DNA of 6,206 nucleotides from Bacteroidota bacterium (GTDB lineage Bacteria; Pseudomonadota; Alphaproteobacteria; Puniceispirillales; Puniceispirillaceae). This document shows positions 1 through 5,493 of this stretch, one piece after another. Location: positions 1 through 6,206 of the forward strand of contig JAACDV010000148.1 in assembly GCA_009936825.1 (NCBI GenBank), written 5' to 3'. Made by a program: the position numbers and the translations under genes. Under the pieces are notes generated by a model. The model ran no database searches. It had not been told where the DNA came from and saw nothing but the letters and a program-made list of their open reading frames with translations. Position 1 is the first letter of the stretch. The number at the start of each line of letters is the position of its first letter.

Positions 1-202
1 GTTTTTCGGTGAGGTCGCTTTGTCCTCTGAATTGCGGCAGGTTGCACAGGCCGATGCACGCTTGAAAGAAGCTGCTAAGCTGGGCTTTGATATGGCGGTG
101 ATGCCGCAACCGCGCAAAAAGGCGGCGGCCCCGCATGGTCTATCCCTTGCCCAGCCGACAACACTGGCTGAGTTGATTGAAATAATGGGTGGTGTAACAT
201 GA
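1..202 (+). CDS. radA: RadA DNA repair protein, C-terminal end (partial)
   Basis: Only the last ~66 codons are present; the gene enters from outside the window, and the frame is open from base 2 to TGA at 200-202. The peptide begins FFGEVALSSELRQVAQADAR and continues RLKEAAKLGF, which is the characteristic end of RadA/Sms: the Lon-protease-like domain that follows its RecA-like ATPase core. RadA is a cytoplasmic, hexameric branch-migration helicase in recombination and repair of stalled forks. The zinc finger, Walker motifs and KNRFG motif lie upstream and cannot be checked. A TTG at 20 could be taken for a start, but homology continues upstream of it, so it is internal. The tail ends LAELIEIMGGVT. 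radA immediately upstream of cvpA and purF is a common alphaproteobacterial order, which supports the call. Confidence 0.9.
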   Translation, partial: FFGEVALSSELRQVAQADARLKEAAKLGFDMAVMPQPRKKAAAPHGLSLAQPTTLAELIEIMGGVT

Positions 203-210
203 GAGCTGGA

Positions 211-290
211 GTTAGCCCTTGTTGTTTGAAGTTAGGCTTTGTTGCTTGAAGTTAGCCTTTGTACTGTGGAGTTAGGCTATGAGTTTTGAA
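211..290 (+). repeat. Four tandem 20-bp repeats in the radA-cvpA leader
   Basis: Four consecutive units of exactly 20 bp start at 211, 231, 251 and 271, all beginning GTTAG. Units 1 and 2 agree at 17 of 20 positions; units 3 and 4 match unit 2 at 14 and 15. Units 1 and 3 read GTTAGCC and units 2 and 4 read GTTAGGC, so neighbouring units carry complementary cores. The fourth unit contains the cvpA ATG (279) and its first codons. Unit 3 TAGCCT (253-258) can pair with unit 4 AGGCTA (274-279), looping out the GGAG at 268-271; unit 2 AGGCT (234-238) can instead pair with unit 3 AGCCT (254-258). The period is not a multiple of three and the cvpA frame has a stop at 273-275, so the repeats are not translated upstream of the ATG. 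Any regulatory role is inference. Confidence 0.85.
268..271 (+). promoter_or_regulatory. Ribosome binding site of cvpA
   Basis: GGAG lies 7 nt before the ATG at 279. It falls at the junction of repeat units 3 and 4 and would sit in the 15-nt loop of the possible 253-258/274-279 hairpin. An in-frame TAG at 273-275 excludes any earlier cvpA start, so this site fixes the start. Confidence 0.6.
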
Positions 291-911
291 ATTGCCGCCC
301 TCAATCTTGTCGATTTTGCCGCCATTATCATTCTGGTTATTTCCGGCATTCTGGCGACATTGCGCGGTCTGACACGCGAGATTATGGGACTGGTCGGCTG
401 GCCGATTTCGATAATCGCTGCAAAGCTTGCCGCTCCGTTGCTTGATCCGCTGTTGATTGACATGGTCAAAGTTGACGGCATCAGTCAGGCGCTGGCCTGG
501 GGCATTCCGTTCATCATTGTCGTGATCCTGTGGTTTGCGCTATCATCTGTTGTATCACCCGGTCTCAGCAAAGCTGGCCTTGGCGGATTTGATCGCTGGT
601 TAGGGTTTATTTTCGGACTTGTTCGCGGCTTTCTGGTCGTGTTGATCATTTATGCCGGTGCGGTAGTGGCAGCAGATGGGGACGATAATTTGCCGTCAAT
701 CGTTGGCAAAGCCCAGATCACCCCTATGTTACGCGGCACCGCGCAAACGCTGTCGGGGGTATTGCCGTCCGATATGGCGAAACGGCTTATCGAAAATCTG
801 CCCGACGCCGATGCCGTAACCGATGACATAAAAGATGCTGGCGACGCTGCCACCGAAACCGGCAGCGATGTTGGCGAAGGCGCTCTCGATCTTTTGAGCG
901 ACGAGGGCTAA
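279..911 (+). CDS. cvpA: CvpA family inner-membrane protein
   Basis: A 210-residue integral membrane protein of the CvpA/colicin V production family. Hydrophobic segments at about residues 10-28, 39-55, 72-94 and 107-131 fit the usual four-helix layout. The stretch GGFDRWLGFIFGLVRGFLVV (102-121) is the most family-like part, with the conserved D-R-x-x-G-x-x-x-G-x-x-R-G pattern. The tail after residue 132 is hydrophilic, and its last ~35 residues are strongly acidic (many D and E). CvpA is needed for colicin V export in E. coli and has been linked to envelope and bile-salt tolerance; its molecular activity is not settled. It sits 76 nt after radA and 122 nt before purF; cvpA next to purF is a widespread arrangement, in E. 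coli also. The start is fixed by GGAG at 268-271 and an upstream in-frame stop. The name is by family; cellular function is unknown. Confidence 0.88.
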   Translation: MSFEIAALNLVDFAAIIILVISGILATLRGLTREIMGLVGWPISIIAAKLAAPLLDPLLIDMVKVDGISQALAWGIPFIIVVILWFALSSVVSPGLSKAGLGGFDRWLGFIFGLVRGFLVVLIIYAGAVVAADGDDNLPSIVGKAQITPMLRGTAQTLSGVLPSDMAKRLIENLPDADAVTDDIKDAGDAATETGSDVGEGALDLLSDEG

Positions 912-1033
912 ACTTGAACCGCAAAGGCAAAACGCAATTTACGATTTGTAATCCTGTTTCAACCAGATATGGATTTACCGCGATTACCCAGCCCGCCAGA
1001 TCCGGTCATTCCGGCGCTATCATGTGAGGACCA

Positions 1034-2545
1034 ATGCGCAACTCTCCGCCAAATACCCCTTCCCCCCGCCTAACCACCAATCCCTTTGCGAGCGATGAGT
1101 TCGCATCTGGAAGTGAGGGCGACGACCGTTTCCATGAGGAATGCGGTGTCTTTGGTGTTTTTGGCAGTGATGAGGCGGCAGTTCTAACCGCGCTGGGCCT
1201 GCATGCCCTGCAGCATCGCGGACAAGAGGCGGCCGGCATTGTCACCTTTGATGGCAATGCCTTTCACGCGCACCGTGCGCTGGGTCAGGTCGGCGAGAAT
1301 TTCGGCGCTGATTCGCCGCATATACTGCATCTCCGCGGGCATATCGCAATTGGCCATAATCGCTATTCAACCAGCGGTAATGTTAATCCGTTGATGGAAA
1401 TTCAGCCCTTTGCGTCGGAACTTGCTTTTGGTGGATTTGCCTTGGCCCATAATGGCAATCTGACCAATGCTGCACGGCTGCGCACCTCGCTGATTGATAA
1501 TGGCAGCCTGTTCCAGTCATCATCCGATACCGAGGTGATCGTGCATCTGGTGGCGCGCTCACACCAAGAAGAAGTCACCGACCGGCTGATTGATGCGTTA
1601 AAACAGATTGAGGGGGCCTATTCGCTGGTCTGTGTTGCCGATGATATGCTGATCGGAGTGCGCGATCCGCACGGCGTTCGCCCCCTGGTCCTTGGCAAGC
1701 GCGAAAACATGTGGATGCTGGCATCTGAGACTTGCGCGCTGGACATTGTGGGGGCAACTCACGTTCGCGACCTTGATCCGGGCGAAATGGTGATTATTGA
1801 TAAAAATGGCCCGCGCAGTCTGACGCCGTTCACCGCGGTTGCGCCCCGATTCTGTGTTTTTGAATATATCTATTTTTCCCGCCCTGATTCAATTGTTGCA
1901 GGGCGTGGGGTCTATCACGCACGAAAGGCCATTGGCGCGCAGTTGGCGCAGGAATCGCACGTCGATGCAGATATGATCATTCCGGTGCCTGATTCCGGTG
2001 TTCCTGCCGCACTAGGGTATTCCAACGCATCTGAAATCCCCTTCGATCTGGGGATTATCCGCAATCATTATGTCGGGCGAACCTTTATCCAGCCAACGCA
2101 AAAACATCGTACAGATTCGGTAAAGCTGAAGCATAACGCGAATCCGGCTGCGGTCAGAGGTAAGCGGATTATTCTGGTTGATGATTCGATTGTGCGCGGA
2201 ACAACATCACGAAAAATTGTCGAGATGATGCGAAGTGCCGGCGCTGCCGAAGTGCATATGCGGATTGCCAGCCCGCCAACCACGCATCCCTGTTTTTACG
2301 GCGTTGATACCCCCTCTCAGGATCAACTGATCGCAGCGCAAATGGAAATTGACGAGATTGCCAAAGAGATTGGCGCGGACAGCCTTTCCTTTATCTCAGT
2401 TGACGGAATGTATAAGGCGATCAGTGGGCTGGCGCGTGATCCAGAATCCCCGCAATTCTGTGACGCCTGCTTTACTGGTGAATATCCAATTGCGCTAGCC
2501 GCCGGGCTTAGCGCCAAACGCGTGTCACATGGGATTGGCCGATAA
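1034..2545 (+). CDS. purF: Amidophosphoribosyltransferase (glutamine PRPP amidotransferase)
   Basis: A 503-residue PurF, catalysing the first committed step of purine synthesis in the cytoplasm: PRPP + glutamine + H2O to 5-phosphoribosylamine + glutamate + PPi. The N-terminal Ntn glutaminase domain starts at Cys37 in EECGVFG, the nucleophile exposed after propeptide removal; HRGQE (61-65), NRYST (109-113), HNGNLTN (139-145) and SSSDTE (162-167) follow. The C-terminal phosphoribosyltransferase domain has PDSGVPAALGY (319-329) and the PRPP loop IILVDDSIVRGTT (379-391). Cys274, Cys420, Cys476 and Cys479 match the four [4Fe-4S] ligands of the Bacillus-type enzyme, so this is the cluster-containing class. 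The 36-residue segment before Cys37 is long (11 in B. subtilis) and rich in P, S, T and N. No other in-frame start lies between ATG 1034 and Cys37, and a TGA at 1025-1027 blocks upstream ones. The SD-like GAGGA (1026-1030) is only 3 nt from ATG. Confidence 0.97.
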   Translation: MRNSPPNTPSPRLTTNPFASDEFASGSEGDDRFHEECGVFGVFGSDEAAVLTALGLHALQHRGQEAAGIVTFDGNAFHAHRALGQVGENFGADSPHILHLRGHIAIGHNRYSTSGNVNPLMEIQPFASELAFGGFALAHNGNLTNAARLRTSLIDNGSLFQSSSDTEVIVHLVARSHQEEVTDRLIDALKQIEGAYSLVCVADDMLIGVRDPHGVRPLVLGKRENMWMLASETCALDIVGATHVRDLDPGEMVIIDKNGPRSLTPFTAVAPRFCVFEYIYFSRPDSIVAGRGVYHARKAIGAQLAQESHVDADMIIPVPDSGVPAALGYSNASEIPFDLGIIRNHYVGRTFIQPTQKHRTDSVKLKHNANPAAVRGKRIILVDDSIVRGTTSRKIVEMMRSAGAAEVHMRIASPPTTHPCFYGVDTPSQDQLIAAQMEIDEIAKEIGADSLSFISVDGMYKAISGLARDPESPQFCDACFTGEYPIALAAGLSAKRVSHGIGR

Positions 2546-3297
2546 TGTCTTCGCATCAAAACGAATCCCCCGATCTTGCTGGTGATCTTTCTGGCAAAGT
2601 CATTCTTGTCAGTGGGGCAAGCCGCGGTATTGGCCGGGCAGTTGCAATTGCAGCGGCGCGGGCCGGGGCTGAGATGATCATCACCGGACGGACGACGGGC
2701 GCGCTGGAAGAAGTTGATGATGAAATCAGAGCATCTGGCAGCAATTCTACCATCGTTGAGCTGGATATGAAGGATACCCCGGCCATGGCGCGTCTTGCGG
2801 CAGGCATTCATGGCCGGTGGGGCCGCCTTGACGGGTTTGTTGCCAATGCCGCTATTCTGACGGCGTTAACGCCGGTCAGTCATGTAACGCCTGAGGCATG
2901 GGATGATACACTTGCCGTTAATCTGACTGGGCAGTGGCATATGATCCGCGCACTGGACCCCCTATTGCGGGTTTCGCCTGCGGGGCGCGCCATTTTGGTA
3001 ACGTCGAGTGCTGCGGTTGGTAGCAGGCCTTTCTGGGGCCCGTACGCCGCAACAAAAGCCGCATTGGAGGCGCTTGGCAGGTCGTGGGCTGGTGAGAGTG
3101 AGAAAACCAACCTTCGGATCAACATGATGAATCCCGGCGGCACTGCAACTGGAATGAGGGCTTCGGCCTTTCCGGGCGAAGATCCTGCCAGCCTGCCCAC
3201 CCCCGAAGATATTGCGCCGGCCTTTCTGGCCCTGTTGGCTGAAGAGTGCAGCTATCATGGGGAATTGATGGATGCGCGCGCGATGGTTGGTCTTTAG
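2545..3297 (+). CDS. SDR family NAD(P)-dependent oxidoreductase
   Basis: A 250-residue classical short-chain dehydrogenase/reductase, the usual length for the family. Visible motifs are the dinucleotide-binding SGASRGIG (23-30), Asp74 in the adenine-pocket region, NAA at 101-103 in place of NAG, structural/catalytic Asn126 (NLTG), Ser154/155 (VTSSAA), and the Tyr167-x3-Lys171 pair in YAATKAA. NPGGTATGMR (196-205) matches the usual post-catalytic segment. All four catalytic tetrad residues are present, so it should be active. GR at residues 48-49, after the second strand, hints at NADP(H), but that is inference. The substrate cannot be read from the sequence. Its ATG shares one base with the purF stop (TAATG, 2543-2547), with GGGA at 2531-2534 as a weak RBS, so translation is probably coupled to purF. 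From memory, SDR genes often follow purF in Alphaproteobacteria. No purine-pathway role is established. Confidence 0.9.
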   Translation: MSSHQNESPDLAGDLSGKVILVSGASRGIGRAVAIAAARAGAEMIITGRTTGALEEVDDEIRASGSNSTIVELDMKDTPAMARLAAGIHGRWGRLDGFVANAAILTALTPVSHVTPEAWDDTLAVNLTGQWHMIRALDPLLRVSPAGRAILVTSSAAVGSRPFWGPYAATKAALEALGRSWAGESEKTNLRINMMNPGGTATGMRASAFPGEDPASLPTPEDIAPAFLALLAEECSYHGELMDARAMVGL

Positions 3298-3322
3298 GCC
3301 GATTTTACCGGGGTCAGAATCT

Positions 3323-4147
3323 TTATACCCGAAGATAGCGTGACGGGGCGATGGCCTGTCTTTGCGTGCGACTGAGCGGGGCCGGACGTCCGAGAATTTC
3401 CGCTGCCAGCAGATCACCAAGCAACGGTGCAAAAGTGAACCCGCGCGCACCCAACCCCAACAACGCATAGACTTGGCCTGAAATTTGTCCCATCAGCGGT
3501 TGCCGGTCCGGCAGGCTGGCGCGCTGGCTTATCCGCGCCCGAAAATCATCGCGGTCACTATCTGCAAAGAGACCAGCCAGATTTTCCGGCAACAAGCCCA
3601 GATTATGATCATGGCCCTCCTCGCTAGGCTCAATTTCCCTCGCACGGATAAAGCTTGCCCCAAGATCGTGCGACCCATCTAGCGCCGGCGTCAGATACCC
3701 GCCATAGCTAAGACCAACGCAGAGCGCATCCGTTTCGGGGGTGGCGGGGACCTGACTGACCTGCCCTGAGGTAATTTCCAGCGGCAACATTTGGCCCAAA
3801 GGACCTAAAAGATCGGCCCAGACTCCGGCAACAGTACCGACTCCGGTACTGGTACTAGCTCCGGCAACAGTACCGACTCCGGTACTGGCACCGGCTCCCG
3901 CCGCGATCACCAGCGCGTCCAGATGTAGCGACCGCCCGTCTTGGGCGTGAATGATCACCCCATCTACCGGATTTTCCAGATTTTCCACCCCTGCCACATC
4001 AAAGCCAAAGTAAATGTCGGCGCCTTCGGCAAGGTGGGAGACCAGTTTTTCTGGCTCGATTACGCGCCCGAAAGAATGGATCATGGCCGGATCCGTTATA
4101 TGCAGGCCGCTTGCAACAGAGGCATCGCCAGCATCAACAGCCAGCAA
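3323..4147 (-). CDS. mnmC: MnmC C-terminal FAD-oxidoreductase fragment, cut off by an in-frame stop
   Basis: This open stretch carries the C-terminal two-thirds of the MnmC FAD domain (MnmC(o)), which converts cmnm5(s2)U34 to nm5(s2)U34 in tRNA. Family features are GGYLTPALDGSHDLGASF (149-166), SLPDRQPLMG (211-220) and GLGARGFTFAPLLGDLLAAE (231-250). It is in the same frame as the upstream mnmC part: TAA (4153-4151), one Leu codon, then TTG at 4147. Nothing resembling a Shine-Dalgarno site precedes that TTG, and the next ATG is codon 22 (4084). The FAD-binding motif lies on the other side of the stop, so alone this fragment should not bind FAD normally. Residues 85-108 are a 12-residue repeat in two copies (AGASTGVGTVAG, ASTSTGVGTVAG), probably inserted after VIAAG. 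It is either a pseudogene remnant, a product of reinitiation or readthrough, or one sequencing error away from an intact gene. Confidence 0.8.
   Translation of the reverse strand: MLAVDAGDASVASGLHITDPAMIHSFGRVIEPEKLVSHLAEGADIYFGFDVAGVENLENPVDGVIIHAQDGRSLHLDALVIAAGAGASTGVGTVAGASTSTGVGTVAGVWADLLGPLGQMLPLEITSGQVSQVPATPETDALCVGLSYGGYLTPALDGSHDLGASFIRAREIEPSEEGHDHNLGLLPENLAGLFADSDRDDFRARISQRASLPDRQPLMGQISGQVYALLGLGARGFTFAPLLGDLLAAEILGRPAPLSRTQRQAIAPSRYLRV
3821..3894. repeat. 18-bp x 4 (36-bp x 2) tandem repeat inside mnmC
   Basis: On the + strand, four 18-bp units begin at 3821, 3839, 3857 and 3875. Alternate units are the more similar ones, so the higher-order unit is 36 bp: 3823-3858 and 3859-3894 agree at 33 of 36 positions. 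Each 36-bp unit holds a perfect hairpin, CAGTACCG-ACTC-CGGTACTG (3832-3851 and 3868-3887). The length is a multiple of three, so the mnmC frame is kept and 24 residues are added. Read on the + strand it would give a Ser/Gly/Thr/Asn/Asp low-complexity string of the DSGNST type. The period suggests slippage or recombination-driven expansion. Confidence 0.9.
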
Positions 4148-4150
4148 AAG

Positions 4151-4153
4151 TTA
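4151..4153 (-). other. In-frame TAA interrupting mnmC
   Basis: On the - strand the codons read TCT GAA TAA CTT TTG CTG GCT, giving SE-stop-LLLAV. Both sides are in one frame and both match MnmC, so a single nonsense substitution (for example from CAA, GAA, AAA, TTA or TCA) explains the split without any indel. The base after the stop is C. Nothing else marks recoding. Confidence 0.85.
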
Positions 4154-5290
4154 TTCAGACCAACTTTGGCTGCGAAAAATATCATGCCGCTCAGCCATTC
4201 TTTCCGGCCAGTCGAGCGCCAACACCCCGCTGCCAACCGTGGCACCAGCACGGTCGGCGCACCTTGCAGCAAACGCCAGACAGTCGGCAGACAGCCTGCT
4301 CATCGGATTGTGATCGCGCGCCCATCTAGGGCTCTGCAACGCCATTCTATTTCCCGAAGCCCCGCTTGCCAGCGTCGCCGCCGCATCAAAAATTACCGGC
4401 TTCACCCCGCGGCGAAGCAGACCTGCCGCAACCGACGCTCCGGCAATACCGCCGCCGATTATGCCAATTTTTAGACCGGCGGATTTCGGCCCAGACCTCA
4501 GCGCCGTTTGAGGCGGGCCTAAATTCGGTGCGGCTGGCGGTGCCCCGACCTTTACACCGGTGATCATTTCACGCTTGCGCCCAAAACCGGGACGCTTGGT
4601 AACCTCAAACCCCGCCTGCCCCAGCAGGCGCCGGACTTCGCCTGCTGATGTAAAGCTCGCCAAACTGCCGCCTGGGCGCGTCAAACGGCCAATATCGGCC
4701 AGAATTTCGGGCGTCCAGAATGACGGGTTCCGGGCCGGAGCAAACCCATCCAGAAACCAGCAATCAGCGGCAAAATCCAGATCGGCAAGGGCCGTCGCCG
4801 CATCGCCATAATGCAGGTGAAGCGTGATATTACTGCCCAGCGGCGCCGCCAGATGATATCCCGGCCAGCGCGGCGGCAAAGCGCGGCGAAGCGTCTCGGA
4901 AAATGCGGCAATCTCCGGAAAGCTAAGATGCGCGGCGGCCATTTCATCAGGACTGAGCGGATGCGCCTCAAACGAGATATAATCGACATGAAGGGCCGGA
5001 TAATTGGCGATCTCCGCGATCACCGCTAGGCAGTTCAGCCCAGATCCAAAGCCGGTCTCTGCGATCGTGATATGCGCTCGCTGATTTCCAGCCCCTTCCT
5101 GTGCGGCGCGGGCCATCCGCACGGCTAGATCATTGCCGTTCAAAAACACATGCCGCGCTTCGGCCAACCCATCTTCGGCGCTGTAATAGGTATCGTCAAA
5201 GTCAGCCGCATACGGCACACCATCGCGCAGGGTCATCTGCGGAAAACGCAACCTATAATCGGCCTGTTCATAAGGAGAGTTTTTTGGCAT
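4151..5290 (-). CDS. mnmC: MnmC N-terminal part: tRNA mnm5s2U34 methyltransferase (MnmD) plus start of FAD domain
   Basis: Residue numbers here count from a TTG at 5308; I prefer ATG at 5290 (residue 7), giving 379 aa. The MnmD domain (to ~255) methylates nm5s2U34 to mnm5s2U34 using SAM. It shows FDDTYYSAEDGLAEARHVFL (37-56), SAM motif ETGFGSGLN (84-92), WFLDGFAPARNPSFW (184-198), FTSAGEVRRLL (219-229) and GFGRKREMITG (241-251). A Pro/Ala/Gly-rich linker (~254-278) leads to the FAD domain, which opens with IGIIGGGIAGASVAAGLL (281-298) and ASGNRMALQSPRW (317-329). It ends at TAA (4153-4151) after WSE, about 107 residues into the FAD domain. With the downstream fragment the protein would be ~655 aa, close to E. 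coli MnmC (668). The methyltransferase half looks intact, so it could work like a stand-alone MnmD. Upstream of both starts the Shine-Dalgarno match is weak. Confidence 0.9.
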   Translation of the reverse strand: MPKNSPYEQADYRLRFPQMTLRDGVPYAADFDDTYYSAEDGLAEARHVFLNGNDLAVRMARAAQEGAGNQRAHITIAETGFGSGLNCLAVIAEIANYPALHVDYISFEAHPLSPDEMAAAHLSFPEIAAFSETLRRALPPRWPGYHLAAPLGSNITLHLHYGDAATALADLDFAADCWFLDGFAPARNPSFWTPEILADIGRLTRPGGSLASFTSAGEVRRLLGQAGFEVTKRPGFGRKREMITGVKVGAPPAAPNLGPPQTALRSGPKSAGLKIGIIGGGIAGASVAAGLLRRGVKPVIFDAAATLASGASGNRMALQSPRWARDHNPMSRLSADCLAFAARCADRAGATVGSGVLALDWPERMAERHDIFRSQSWSE

Positions 5291-5328
5291 TTCGGGTCCG
5301 GCAAGCAAATAAGACGATCAGGAGTGCC

Positions 5329-5356
5329 ATACTAAGACTTGGGCATGGGCACGCAA
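5329..5356 (-). promoter_or_regulatory. Weak candidate promoter for mnmC
   Basis: On the - strand TTGCGT (5356-5351) and TAGTAT (5334-5329) are 16 nt apart. They match the sigma-70 consensus at 3 and 4 of 6 positions and would start transcription near 5322, about 30 nt before the ATG at 5290. The match is poor. The surrounding spacer (5309-5481) is AT-rich, as expected for a divergent promoter region between mnmC and cfa. On the + strand I found no box pair for cfa good enough to name. Confidence 0.2.
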
Positions 5357-5493
5357 GATTATCATGGGCCAGTACAAAAATTCTTTGAAAAAAACATTGC
5401 AACAGGTACCATCTTATTGATCCATTTTATTGGAGCTTTTTGATAAAGTTTAGGACGTAATTCGTGTGCAAATAAGCTGATATGGTGAGTACC

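Noticed and set aside
912..1033. Possible purF promoter in the cvpA-purF gap (TTGAAC at 914-919, TGTAAT at 947-952)
   Set aside because: The two hexamers are 27 nt apart, too far for one sigma-70 promoter, and no good partner exists for either; no strong hairpin, riboswitch or purine-box pattern was seen.
3298..3322. Bidirectional terminator between the converging SDR and mnmC genes
   Set aside because: The 25-nt gap contains no GC-rich stem followed by a T-run on either strand.
2323..3468. Two long - strand frames (2323-2811 and 2962-3468) opposite purF, the SDR and the mnmC end
   Set aside because: They overlap genes with complete catalytic motifs and show no domain of their own.
3941..4474. 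177-codon + strand open frame across the mnmC stop
   Set aside because: Antisense to recognisable MnmC sequence on both sides; composition (R, Q, P, H rich) is typical of a frame opposite a GC-rich gene.
5291..5308. TTG at 5308 as the mnmC start
   Set aside because: It adds six residues without family support and has no Shine-Dalgarno site; ATG at 5290 is the more likely start, though not certain.
5432..5458. GGAGC followed by CGT upstream of cfa as an EcfG/RpoE-type stress promoter
   Set aside because: The spacer is about 19 nt instead of 16-17 and both boxes deviate from GGAAC...CGTT.
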